Shown: positions 1 through 10,544 of the stretch, one piece after another
Layout of the letters: every line of letters starts with the position of its first letter
Numbering within the stretch: the first letter of the stretch is position 1
Assembly: GCA_019925795.1 (NCBI GenBank)
Contig: CM034310.1
Span: 19,302,764 to 19,366,763, forward strand
Source of the DNA: Dendrobium chrysotoxum
Lineage: Eukaryota > Streptophyta > Magnoliopsida > Asparagales > Orchidaceae
Direction of reading: 5' to 3'
Length of the DNA stretch: 64,000 nt
Notes under the pieces: generated by a model
Database searches by the model: none
What the model was told of the DNA's origin: nothing
What the model saw: only the letters and a program-made list of their open reading frames with translations
Program-made: the position numbers and the translations under genes

Positions 1-1332
1 CATCTATATGCATCTATATTCATTGACCAAAAAATCATATACAATACTTAAAAGAAATCATACAATTATAACATATCATTCTATTCATGAGTACAAAAGA
101 ATAATTAAAATAAAAAGGAATTGAACCTGAGGAATCCTGATCAGTCTTATACTCTTGAACCTCTTCCATAATTTGAAATTATTTAAATCATATATAATGA
201 GCTAAATAGCCTAACAGGTCACTAAAATCTTATAATTGAATTCCAGGCATGATAAGGAAACAATATGCATGTCGTCAGTTAATTCATAGCAGTAATAATC
301 ATATGATCCGGAATCAGTGAAGAAATAGTAAAGTTTATACTCATTAGCGGTAAAATCTATAAAACAAAAATAGTAAGATACAAGAGCAATAAAGTAACCA
401 GTAATCCCATAAACCAGTTTTGGCATCAATTGAATAAAATAGTGACCAGTCATGTCATAATAATACTATTTAATTAATAAAGAAATTATATTAATCAGTA
501 GAATCAAAGTGTTAATAAAATTGTCAGCATCACATCAATGTAATAAATCATATGCAAGAGTATATTATATCCAGTCATTCTATATCAATATCAGTTTAGT
601 ATATTAATCGCATGCTTAGTGTATCCAGTATATCTTATAATTAATACCAATAAATCAGTAAATAGTAATAATATCAGTTCAGTGAATCAATAATAGTACC
701 GTTGGTAATAATAAGAGTAGAGTAGTACAATAATAATAGTAGTAGATCCGTACAGTAACAATAAATCAGTGTAATAATAGTAAGGTTTTATAGTAATAAT
801 AAATCAATAACATGCATTTTAGTATCACACTAAACAAGCAAATAGTTCTAACTTGCACGGTATTTTTTTAATACTCATTAATCAGTAATCTGTATGCATT
901 GGCTAGTAAATGGAGTTGTCACTCCTTCCTCGTCGACATAGTAATAACACCTTATAACTCCTAATCAGTGTATTATGAGAATCAATCAAGTATAATACCA
1001 AACCATAATATTTAAAAGAAAGCCCATTAGCTCACTATCCTGTATAGGTCAATCAGGCTTCAGCCAATGTCAATAAAACTAGTTTTTTTATTTGTTTTCA
1101 TACATTTTATTATCATAATATTATAACAATAATAGTGACCAGATATCACCCATTCACATACTAGATATCACCCATTCACATACTAATATTCATTCTCAAT
1201 ACTTGTATTAACAGTATGCTTAAATAAAATACCTACTAACTATAAATGCACAATTTCAAAATATAATCAAATTATCAAAGATTATGTAAAATATCATTTT
1301 AAGACTAATTATATTATAGCACTAATTTTTAG
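1..1332. other. AT-rich intergenic DNA without a recognised gene
   Basis: No convincing coding region on either strand. The stretch 600-830 is cryptically simple, built from repeated taa, gta and atcagt words. A 22-bp unit is duplicated head to tail at 1141-1162 and 1163-1184. The short open frames do not resemble known proteins. Confidence 0.6.
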
Positions 1333-1350
1333 AGTCCAAATTATTCCCTA
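1333..1350. repeat. Target-site duplication of the LINE, left copy
   Basis: The 18-bp word AGTCCAAATTATTCCCTA occurs here and again, without mismatch, at 3077-3094. It brackets the RTE LINE exactly, as expected for target-primed reverse transcription. Confidence 0.95.
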
Positions 1351-3076
1351 CAACAACAACAACAATAACAAGCCTTTGTCCCACTACGTGGGGTCGGCAA
1401 CATGAATCCTTTTTCTCCATTGTGTCCGGTTCAAAGTCAAATTCTCGTTTAAATCTAATAGAGAAAGATCATTTCTAATATTTTCTAACCAAGTCTTTTT
1501 AGGTCTACCTCTACCTTTCTTAACATAAGTCAAATCTAATACCTCTACTTTCCTAACTGGGTCATCGGAAGGCCGCCGTTTTATGTGACCAAACCATCTA
1601 AGGCGACTCTCTCTAATCTTATCCTCCACTGGAGCTACTCCAACCTTTTCACGTATATGCTCATTTCGTATCCTGTCTCTAAGAGTAAATCCACTCATCC
1701 ACCTAAGCATCCTCATCTCCGCAACACATAACTTAGTATTATGCTTCTCTTTTAATGGCCAACATTCTGCACCATAAAGCATTGCAGGTCTCACCACCAT
1801 CTTATAGAATTTTCCCTTAAGTTTAAGGGGGACTTTTCTATCACACAACAAGCCCGATGCATTCCTCCACTTCAACCATCCAACTTGAATTCTACTGATA
1901 ACATCCCCATCTATTTCACCATCACTCTGAACAATAGATCCAAGATATCTAAAACGTGTACTCTTATTAATGACTTGATCGCCCAAAGTCACAATCCCCT
2001 CACTAGGTCTATTACTGCTAAAATTACACTCCATATATTCAGTTTTAGATCTACTCAAGCGAAAACCTTTAGACTCTAAGGTTGATCTCCAGACTTCAAG
2101 TTTACCTTCAACTCCCTCTTTAGTCTTGTCAACAAGAAGAATATCATCAGCAAAAAGCATACACCAGGGTACATCCTCTTGTAAATGTCTAGTGAGAACA
2201 TCCATGACTAACGCGAAAAGATATGGGCTTAAAGCTGATCCTTGATGTAATCCAACCGAAATAGGGAAATACTTGGTCAAACCACCTTGTGTTTGAACAC
2301 AAGTAGTAGCTCCTTCATACATATCTTTAATGATTTGAATATAAGCATTATTAACTCCTTTCTTTTCAAGAACTCTCCATATCACTTCTCTTGGAACTTT
2401 ATCATATGCTTTCTCTAAATCAATAAATATCATATATAGATCCTCCTTATTCTCCCTATATTTCTCCATCAAACCTCTCAATAAATGTATGGCTTCCATA
2501 GTAGACCTACCAGGCATGAATCCAAATTGATTTTGAGAAACATTAGTATCACGCCGCAGCCTACGCTCCATAACTCGCTCCCATAGTTTTAAAGTGTGAC
2601 ACATTAACTTAATTCCTCTATAATTCGCACAATCTTGTGCATCACCTTTATTCTTATAAATAGGAATCAATACACTCATTCTCCATGCATCTGGCATCTT
2701 TTTAATCTTCAAAATATTATTAAAAAGTTTAGTTAGCCAAGAAATTCCTTCATCTCCTAAGCATTTCCACATCTCTATTGGGATATCATCAGGTCCAACA
2801 GCTTTTCCACACTTCATTTTCTTTAAAGCCTCTCTAACTTCGGTTTTACTAATACGCCGATAAAAACAGAAATCTTTATTTTCATTTAGGATGCTAAGGT
2901 CACTAAAGTCAATTGTATTCCTACAATCTTCATTAAAAAGTTTATCAAAATATCTCATCCACCTTTGTTGAATATCATCTTCTAAGAAAAGTACTTTTTG
3001 ATCTTCATCCTTAATACACTTCACTTGAATTAAATCCTTACTACTCCTATCTCTTTGTTTGGCTAGCTTATACATT
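1351..3076 (-). mobile_element. 5'-truncated RTE-clade non-LTR retrotransposon (LINE)
   Basis: The element lies on the minus strand. Its 3' end, at the left, is a short (TTG)n tail, seen on the plus strand as caacaacaacaacaa at 1351-1365. Simple trinucleotide tails of this kind are typical of plant RTE elements, which lack poly(A). The whole insert is one open frame plus a short 3' UTR. The upstream apurinic endonuclease half of the protein is missing, so this is a 5'-truncated copy that cannot move by itself. Perfect 18-bp target duplications and an ORF without stops indicate a recent insertion. Confidence 0.93.
1384..3075 (-). CDS. RTE-type LINE reverse transcriptase, N-terminally truncated ORF2
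   Basis: A 563-codon frame with no interruption. It encodes the reverse transcriptase half of a LINE ORF2 polyprotein, which copies element RNA into DNA at a nicked target. Visible landmarks in order: IPIYKNKGD and the CANYRGI block near residue 145, QFGFMPGRST near 180, the first catalytic motif FIDLEKAYDKVPR near 217, the GLHQGSALSPYLF block near 275, and the catalytic FADDILLVD near 305. The C-terminal region has the WFGHIKRR and GRGRPKKTW motifs common in plant RTE proteins, then ends in HVADPT. The endonuclease domain is absent because the copy is 5' truncated, and the annotated Met (3073-3075) lies one base from the target duplication, so it is an internal codon used by accident. Expression is unlikely but the coding sequence is unusually well kept. 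Confidence 0.93.
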   Translation of the reverse strand: MYKLAKQRDRSSKDLIQVKCIKDEDQKVLFLEDDIQQRWMRYFDKLFNEDCRNTIDFSDLSILNENKDFCFYRRISKTEVREALKKMKCGKAVGPDDIPIEMWKCLGDEGISWLTKLFNNILKIKKMPDAWRMSVLIPIYKNKGDAQDCANYRGIKLMCHTLKLWERVMERRLRRDTNVSQNQFGFMPGRSTMEAIHLLRGLMEKYRENKEDLYMIFIDLEKAYDKVPREVIWRVLEKKGVNNAYIQIIKDMYEGATTCVQTQGGLTKYFPISVGLHQGSALSPYLFALVMDVLTRHLQEDVPWCMLFADDILLVDKTKEGVEGKLEVWRSTLESKGFRLSRSKTEYMECNFSSNRPSEGIVTLGDQVINKSTRFRYLGSIVQSDGEIDGDVISRIQVGWLKWRNASGLLCDRKVPLKLKGKFYKMVVRPAMLYGAECWPLKEKHNTKLCVAEMRMLRWMSGFTLRDRIRNEHIREKVGVAPVEDKIRESRLRWFGHIKRRPSDDPVRKVEVLDLTYVKKGRGRPKKTWLENIRNDLSLLDLNENLTLNRTQWRKRIHVADPT

Positions 3077-3094
3077 AGTCCAAATTATTCCCTA
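3077..3094. repeat. Target-site duplication of the LINE, right copy
   Basis: Perfect 18-bp match to 1333-1350. It marks the point where reverse transcription stopped (5' truncation). Confidence 0.95.
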
Positions 3095-4589
3095 TTCAAT
3101 AAAAATCGTACAAGTTCTAAAATCGCAAGGGAAATTTTTTTAGAAAATATTCAAAATATTCAGAATCTCAATCTCTATAACATATAAAAAGTTACATAGT
3201 GAAAAGTTCTATCAGTACAAAGTTATCCTCATTTATCGATAACTGAAATAGAAATTTAATCAGAAAATTCTAAAAAACTTCATATTTTTGAAAATTGAGA
3301 TAGGCATAATATGACTTACCTCGATCTAGGCAACTTTCCTAATTGGACTTACAGCTAAAAACGACATGAAGCTGCTCAAAAATTCTTCTTTCCCCCTCCA
3401 AAACACTCTCCTCTCTCCTGCTCAGCTAGCCGTGGCGCTCGAATGAATGTAATTGTGGATTTATTTTTTATTTAAAGAGCAAATGGTGGCCTACTGCTAC
3501 AGTGCTTCATCTAGCGCTACGATGCTAGTTCATTTTTCCAAAAGTCTGAGACTCCAATGCTGAAATGTCACTATTTAGCACATTAGCACTGTTGCAGCGC
3601 TGCGGTGCTTGGGCATCCAACACCTAAGCGCTAAAATAATAAACTTCTATTTTTTTTGCCAAAAAGCACCTCAAACCCCCAATACTCATTCCAGAACACA
3701 TGCATTCCTTTATATACAAATACTTTCAAACACTTTCAAACACATACAAAAAGAGAAGGCGATCAACCAAAAAGAGGGTGAGTCTTTACCTTGTTGAGGT
3801 ACATAAGTAGTATGTTAAGTGAGACTATTATGGAGTGATTGTGCAAGAAAAGCTTATCAAGCCCTATAGATTGATATGATAATTTGTGATGATTGCATCT
3901 TGTTAGATAATTAATTGACATGATATTAGATGGCCAATCCACTTGAGTTATCTAGACGGATTAACCAATCTATCACTTGTAGGAGAGGGCATTTTCTACA
4001 CTCCAAGAAGTATATGGTGAACGGAATAATAGACCTCCCACTTATTCTTAGGAGAATTATTAATAGGATTCTCCTAATGAGATGCCAAATAGATCCAACA
4101 TTAGTTTTGAGGTAGATTGATGATTGGAACAAATCCTGATAAATTTATTTAGATTAAACATGAAATGATTATTATAATGGTTTTTAGCAACATAATAAGC
4201 CTTCTATTGATTTGCAAAGTTAGCCAATATAATGCAAATGATAATCTACTCAAGATATTTAATCAAATATTTAAACATTTCTAAGACTTCTCATTGCTTT
4301 CAACAAGCATTACTCCTCTCTTATTAGTTCTACTTTTCCCCTTCTCCTTGAAGCTCTTTCTAGCTACCATTGCAATCTTTCTCTTCAATGATCAATCCTC
4401 CATCAAGAGCCTCATTTGTAGCTAAATAAGGAATGGTAAAATAAAGAACCAAGAAGAATGGTTATAGAAAAGGAAGCTACATCAAGAATAATAGGTACTA
4501 CTTAAAAAACACAAAAGACAACATGATTTGTAAAAGGTTGGACATACATAAATAATGAAAACTTGATTCACTCCACAATTAATACTCTT
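3095..4589. other. Unassigned DNA, partly LTR-like
   Basis: No gene seen. The part 3380-3660 is richer in G+C and carries reiterated ctgctacagtgc / gcgctacgatgct words of the sort found in plant LTRs, but no partner copy exists in the window. From about 4380 the sequence resembles 7120-7260 and 7530-7690 (shared words such as gatcaatcctccatcaag versus gatcgatcctccaccaag), so it is probably the left LTR of the copia relic that follows. Its left end could not be placed. Confidence 0.45.
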
Positions 4590-4679
4590 CACCTTGGATC
4601 AATGTCTTAGACCAACTAAGCACCTTTTTCTCCCAAAACCTTTTTAACCAGGAGGTATCTCAACTTAAAGCAGAGTAAA

Positions 4680-5560
4680 AGAATGCTAATATTTGATTCC
4701 ATACACTATCTCTTGGTCAACATATCTATAGGATTCTCATCTGTATGTACTTTTTGAAAATAGAATTTATTTTGAAAAAGAACATCTTTGATAAAATGAA
4801 ATCTTATGTCAATGTACTTTTTTCTTTTATAAAATACTTAATTCCTCATTAGTTGATTTACTCTCTTATCATCACACTAGATTACAATTTTCATATTCTC
4901 ATTTTTCAAGCTCTTCTAAAAATCCTTTTTAACCACGTATTTTATTTTCGTCTTAGTTGCAACTACATATTCTATATTGATAAAGCAAAATTGGATTGTA
5001 TATTAGCTTTCCATTTCATTGTTTTCGTATATATAATGAAAACATATGTAACTAGTCAAAAATTTCCTTTATCCAAATACCCAACATAATCTTGAGTTTC
5101 CAAACTCTATAATTTGTTCTCTACTCCAATTTCCCTTTCAGAAGCCAAGCCAACATTAGCTAACACTTGTTGTCTGTGATACATATGGTCTATTACAAAT
5201 CGTAGAGTATATGAGATTATATGCAGCACTAATCCACAATATTGTATTCACATACTTTTGATCTTTTTCAATTTATGACGACCATACAAACAAAAGTCTA
5301 AATCTTAAAAGAAGATGAAAGAGGTTTGAAAATATTTATTTTAATCTTCTTTAGAATTTTCAGAACATACTTACACTAAGTTAAGTGTAGCAAATCTTTC
5401 TTATTATCTTTTGTGATATCTCTCCTAATCATTCATTTAGCCTAATCTAAATCCTTCATCTTGAACTTGTTTTTTAGTAAAACTCCTAACTTTGCTATCT
5501 CTATCTTGCTATCACTTGCTATATCCACATCATCCACATAGAGAAGCAAATAAATAGCCC
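4680..5560 (-). pseudogene. Copia reverse transcriptase / RNase H remnant
   Basis: Read from right to left, the fragment shows YLLLYVDDVDIA, the RT catalytic palm motif, at about 5519-5557. A weak IEYVVAT box follows at about 4960-4990, where copia RNase H has the EAEY(I/V)A catalytic Glu motif. The RNase H C-terminus follows, KYIDIRFHFIKD then HTDENPIDMLTK. Intervening sequence is shortened and full of stops and frameshifts. In an intact element this protein would make and process element cDNA in virus-like particles. This copy is dead. Confidence 0.75.
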
Positions 5561-6089
5561 AATTTTTTAAAAATATCATTTAAAGCACACATCTTAATTA
5601 TTCTTATTAAACGAATTCTCTATCTAAAAGAAGTAAATCTCTTCTATTATTAACATGAAAATAACAGAAGCAATTTTCTTGTATCATTACCATGAAAATA
5701 ACTTTAATCTATAAAAAGATATCATAAGAAGATAAACTTCATTTTCCTAATTAGATTTGACATATCCCTCTTGTTGACATATAAATAATCTCAATCATAT
5801 AGAAAATTTTTTTTATATCTTTCTATTCCAATTTTAGATCTTGCCATACTATTAAACTCAAAATCACTCTAATCGAAGTGTGCTTAACAATAGGAGAAAA
5901 AAATCCCATTTCTTATTTTTGAGTGAATTCTTTTGCCATTAACTTGCGTGAAATCTAGCTTGACAATGTTAAGAATATCATCTTTCTTTCTGAATGTCCA
6001 TTTGCAACTCAATTCTTAGTATACTATTTTTCAATAAATTCTCAAGTTTTATTCTTTCTAATGATTTTATTCTCTTGATGAGCCCTCTT

Positions 6090-6102
6090 GGCTATAATAC
6101 CA
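6090..6102 (-). other. Degenerate initiator-Met tRNA primer-binding site
   Basis: The minus strand reads TGGTATTATAGCC. The usual plant copia PBS is TGGTATCAGAGCC, so two positions differ. It lies where the 5' LTR of the minus-strand copia relic should end. Confidence 0.6.
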
Positions 6103-6900
6103 ATTTATAATGATTCTGAACACACAATAAGACGAATTGATTTGAAAATTTTAACAAATATAGACAATAATCTATTCAACAGATTTATCTCAAATTTTTA
6201 TGTAAGTTAAATAAGAAGATTTGGAAAGAACTACACCATGCAATATAACAATCTTGACTAATAAAAAAAAAACTAACCAACTTAGACGACGATAATCTAT
6301 TCAACAGATTTACCTCAATTTTTTATGTATAAGTTGACTAAAAATATTTGGCAAGAACTGCACAAAGCAATATAAAAATCTTGACTGAAGAAAATAGAAT
6401 TGATATTTCTTGATCTGAAAACTATACTCCTTCCCTACAGAATTAAATCAATTGCTAACATATTTTTCTTCTCAACAATTATCATAGTTATTTCTCTTTA
6501 CAAACTTAGAATAGTAAATGGAAGAATTTATGAAACATAAATTCAGTAATAAATAGTAAACAATTAGAGAAAGAGCAGTAATTAATAAAAGAATTAGGGA
6601 CAAAAAAATTTATGTGGTTCGGTTTAAGGTTGCCTACATCCATAAAGAGAAATTAGGACTTAGTTTTTATGGATGCAATGTCCAGCTGATTACAAGAATA
6701 ACAAGACAATTTACTGTTTTTTATCACAGATCCACTGTTATCACCCTCTTGCCACCTAGCATCTTCATTTCAGCCCAAGCACAAGAATCGGACAACACAC
6801 CCGCTGCCCTCAAGAGAAACAACACAGGAATGAAAGAAGATAAAGATAAAAAGAAACGTAATTGCAACCCTGGTTCTCACCAAGAACCTTAATTCGGACA

Positions 6901-6905
<5 letters not shown>

Positions 6906-6936
<31 letters not shown>
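6906..6936. repeat. (CT)n microsatellite, 31 nt
   Basis: Uninterrupted TC/CT dinucleotide run in duplication unit 1. Confidence 0.97.
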
Positions 6937-6938
<2 letters not shown>

Positions 6939-7297
6939 ATGAGGAAGAAATACTCTTTAAGCTCTTTCCTCACTCTTTTTCATATGGCTCAAACTCACAA
7001 TCCCAATAAGAAGAAAGGCTGGACCTTCTCCTTTCCTGCAGTAAATCGTCCTCATCTCTTCTCGGTCTTGACTTTCCCTTTCTACCCAAAGCGCCTTTCC
7101 TACTCTCGTTTTATCACTCTTAAATGATCGATCCTCCACCAAGTGCCTACCTTTTAGCTAAATAAGAAAGAACCAAAGAACCAAGAAGAATACCGATAGG
7201 AAAGGCTACATAAGGAATACTAGATACAGCTAAAATGACACAATAGGCAATAAAAGGATGGAAACCCTGGTTCTCACCAAGAACCTTAATTCGGACA

Positions 7298-7302
<5 letters not shown>

Positions 7303-7347
<45 letters not shown>
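7303..7347. repeat. (CT)n microsatellite, 45 nt
   Basis: Uninterrupted TC/CT dinucleotide run in duplication unit 2, 14 nt longer than its partner. Confidence 0.97.
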
Positions 7348-7349
<2 letters not shown>

Positions 7350-7705
7350 ATGAGGAAGAAATACTCTTTAAGCTCTTTCCTCACTCTTTTTCATATGGCT
7401 CAAACTCACAAACCCAATAAGAAGAAAGGCTGGACCTTCTCCTTTCCTGCAGTAAATCGTCCTCATCTCTTCTCGGTCTTGACTTTCCCTTTCTACCCAA
7501 AGCGCCTTTCCTACTCTCGTTTTATCACTCTTAAATGATCGATCCTCCACCAAGTGCCTACCTTTTAGCTAAATAAGAAAGAACCAAAGAACCAAGAAGA
7601 ATACCGATAGGAAAGGCTACATAAGGAATAATAGATACAGCTAAAATGGCACAATAGGCAATAAAAGGATGGACATAAGTAAATAGCTAAGATTTGATCA
7701 ACGAC

Positions 7706-8340
7706 ACATTTAACAGTTCTAAGCAAGCCCAACTCAAATCATCCCAAATTAGATTGGCCCTGGCTTAATTTCAGGTAACCTTCTTTTTTGTTGCTTAAAA
7801 ATGAAATAATAATACAATCATTATGAGAGAAGAAATGAATGATAACCCTATAGGATAACTATAACGTATATGATTTTGACTATAATGGGTTGCAATAATG
7901 GCAATGTTAATGTCATTGTTTTTAAATATTAAGATAAATAGTGATGCAGCAGTGCAATATTAATTCAATAAATTAAAAAAAAAAGAAACTGTTGATTTTC
8001 CAAGAAATGAGAGAAGAAATGTACGGAGTGATATGAAGATCTATCACTATGTTTTATATGGACTAATGGAACCCTTCTAGAACATCCTTGACAAAATTTT
8101 ATTTTATGCACCAAATTTTATTCAGTTCGGACAACTTCCATCATTTATTAGATTCAAATGCGGAGCTGAGTTTTGCCTCTGAGGGATTTGCTCCCACAAA
8201 CTCTTAAAATCTAAATACTTAAAAATAAGCCAATCGAATTCATGTATTTATGAGGCATAGAATCAAATCAATGAGAATTAAAGTTTTATATTTTGGATGT
8301 TTTGAAAAAATATTTGAATATTATTTTATAAATTTGAAAA
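7706..8340. other. AT-rich DNA, nothing recognised
   Basis: No coding region, RNA gene or repeat partner was found in this stretch. Confidence 0.5.
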
Positions 8341-8348
8341 TTTTGATT

Positions 8349-8477
8349 ACACAGCTCACAGTGGCCTGTTGGTTGGGAGCTTAGATTACCAATTTAGAGA
8401 TCTTGGGTTCGAGTCTTGTGTATGCGATGTGTGTGTGAGTTTGTCTTAATTGGCCTAAATGTCCCAAAAAAAATATT
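8349..8477 (+). mobile_element. tRNA-derived SINE candidate
   Basis: About 129 bp. It contains a pol III box-A-like stretch (TGGCCTGTTGGTTGGGAG, about 8362-8379) and a good box B (GGTTCGAGTC, about 8408) some 30 nt further on, the arrangement of tRNA-related SINEs. It ends in an A-rich run. The 8-bp word TTTTGATT flanks it at 8341-8348 and 8478-8485, compatible with a short target duplication. No cloverleaf can be drawn, so it is not a functional tRNA gene. Confidence 0.55.
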
Positions 8478-8491
8478 TTTTGATTGATTGA

Positions 8492-8526
<35 letters not shown>

Positions 8527-8527
8527 G
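8478..8527. repeat. GATT and (GA)n simple repeat
   Basis: Three copies of GATT, then a GA tract of about 35 nt with one interruption, directly after the SINE candidate. Confidence 0.9.
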
Positions 8528-10447
8528 TTGTCTCCTCCATTTAATGTATTTTCTAAGTGATATCTTTATGCCAATAATTTTCCTCCTCTAAGAGCAACTT
8601 CTATGGCTTCCCCTAATTGCATCATAGCCATTTTATCCTCCAATACTTTTTTGGTATCTTAAATCTTATTGAATGAGTGCTTCGCCTACATTCTCTTGTT
8701 CTGATGGTCATTAACCATACCAAAGATGATTAGTTGCTGGTTTCAAATCTTTCTATGAACAGAGGTACATTTTCTGCCATTCAGAACTTTATTTTTTTTA
8801 ATTTAGGCTTTTTCTTGCTATGAGTTCTTCATGGGGCCTGGTTGTAGGTACTTTAATTAGCAGCTACGTTTAGCACCTCAAAAGTTTGGGGCAGGAGATT
8901 ATATGCACTGCAAAAGGTTGGAGACAGGTTGTTAAAGAAGAATCTTTTTAAAATATTTTGAGTAAAGAAAGGCATTGTCATGTGGAATATATCAACTAAA
9001 GTCATTAATTTTTGTTCCAAAATTCGTAGAAAAAATCTATTCCTTGATTCTCAGGAATAAAAAATAAGGGGGTTTAAATAAAAGCAACAAATTATTTATT
9101 TATTTATATATCTAATGCTTAACTATTTATATTTAATTTTATAGCACTTAAATATTTAAATCACATAAAAATATTAATATTAACTTATTTTAAGTAAAAC
9201 ACATTTTTAAACATATATGTTATTTTGATTTAGATATAGAAATGATATATAAATAAATATTAAATTTTAAGTATTAAATATGTAAATATATAAGATTTTA
9301 GTGCTATATATGTAAATCCCTCTAAAAAATAATTAACTTCATGCTACCCATCAATGCTATTTTGTTGATAAGGACACTTCATTTTTGGATTTCTTATCTG
9401 AAATATGTAAATGCTACTTAGCTGAGTGTCATGATCTATCAATTTTCTATTTAACTCTGTCATACTATGGTATTGCTTTACTGTTTTTTAAATGATATGT
9501 GAGCATGCTGCAGCTAAAATTTATCCCATTCTTACAAAATTTAGAACCAATACTGCCATGATTTTGAGCTTCCTTTATTAAAACTCTAGCACACCAAAAA
9601 TGTTATTAAAACACCTACATATTGCAATCTGTCATTTGTTTGATTAAACTAGCCCAGCTTATATTTTAAATCCAAGTAAGAAATGTGGAGCTAAAACTAT
9701 CTGAACTATGGCTGTAGTCTCGTGTTGATTATATCAGATGATATGTAAGCCAAACTGTAATTGCTATCCATAAAAGAACTCTTTGATCTTGATTTAGATT
9801 GTCACAAAATTAGTCCTCGATGGTGCTCCTTGGAAAACTCCATTTAAAATATGCTCTAGAATTAGTTCTTTGTGAATCCTGGAACCTTGAAAGAGTTGGG
9901 TACAATACATCGTCAACGTAGTATAGCTATATATGATATCATAGAATATAGTGAGTTAAATTGGGGTTCAAAGCCATACAAACTAAATATTAATATATAT
10001 ATATGAAGTTATATGTCCTGATATGACTGAATCTTCTTGCATAAAACGCCAAGGAACTGCTCTCTTTGGGGTTATCGTTTTCCATTGTCCATCTGCTGCT
10101 TCAAAACAGCTATGTATTCTTTTCAAACAATGAGCTTTATCAATGCCTACATCTTCTAACTTTTATTCGCTGCTATTCAATTCATCATCTGGTGATCCTT
10201 ATCTAATTTTAATCACAATGATCTTAAAACCTTTAGCTCATATCAATTTTTCTATGATATTTGTTCTACAAATTAACTGTTTTATCATATATTTCACAAC
10301 AAATATTTTCGTTACCTTGAACTTGTCTGCAAATCGTAATTTTATATTATTGAAATGTCATTAAAGTTCATTATGATTAAAATTGAATGAGAAATATCCC
10401 AGCTCAATATATATTCAATCTTACTAACTGAACCATTTATTCCACAG
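8528..10447. other. AT-rich DNA without a supported gene
   Basis: Several stretches are coding-like in composition (8570-8740, minus strand) but are broken by stops and match nothing I recognise. 9080-9330 is very AT-rich and repetitive in texture. Confidence 0.45.
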
Positions 10448-10544
10448 ATCGAGAGAGAAATGCTGGGAACTGAAGCTGACAACAGCCATGATGAATCCAG
10501 ATGATTCTGTCCCTTCAACATCCAACTTCATCAATTCTAGTAGT
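10448..10544 (+). other. Possible internal exon of an unidentified gene
   Basis: A 97-nt segment with unusually good plant splice signals on both sides. Upstream is a TACTAAC-type branch point (cttactaactg, about 10420) followed 19-20 nt later by tattccacag. Downstream is gtatgt. One frame is open across all 32 full codons, from SREKCWELK to FINSSS, while a second frame stops at a TGA. I do not recognise the peptide. No second exon was found with confidence, so this could be chance or a relic of a retrotransposed gene fragment. Confidence 0.3.

Larger units (their letters stand above)
6866..7673. repeat. Two-copy tandem duplication, 397 bp and 411 bp
   Basis: Unit 1 is 6866-7262 and unit 2 is 7263-7673. 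Both begin aaccctggttctcacc and end aataaaaggatgga. They are almost identical by eye. The 14-bp length difference is explained by the CT tract inside each (31 nt at 6906-6936, 45 nt at 7303-7347). Confidence 0.93.
4590..7705 (-). mobile_element. Old, heavily deleted Ty1/copia retrotransposon relic
   Basis: Three diagnostic copia pieces occur in the right order on the minus strand: a primer-binding-site-like box (6090-6102), an RT core with YVDD (5529-5540), and an RNase H end with KYIDIRFHFIKD (about 4785-4820) and HTDENPIDMLTK (4711-4746). The region right of the PBS resembles a plant copia LTR, including a gtggttcgg box at about 6615. The 4380-4585 segment matches 7120-7260 and 7530-7690, as expected for an LTR pair. 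Gag, protease and integrase are not recognisable, so most of the internal region is lost. All frames contain many stops. Confidence 0.72.
6105..7705 (-). repeat. 5' LTR of the copia relic, internally duplicated
   Basis: It starts just beyond the PBS and contains the plant copia LTR box gtggttcgg at about 6615 followed by a decayed cctacatcc. A 0.4-kb tandem duplication (listed separately) lengthens it. The right limit is set by where similarity to the left LTR fades (tttgatcaacgac). Two near-identical short frames inside are chance products of the duplication. Confidence 0.55.

Noticed and set aside
6939..7553. Two identical pairs of 61-62-codon ORFs
   Set aside because: Both strands are open only because of the LTR tandem duplication; no codon conservation or homologue.
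8349..8477. Functional tRNA gene
   Set aside because: Box A and B are present but acceptor and anticodon stems cannot be paired.
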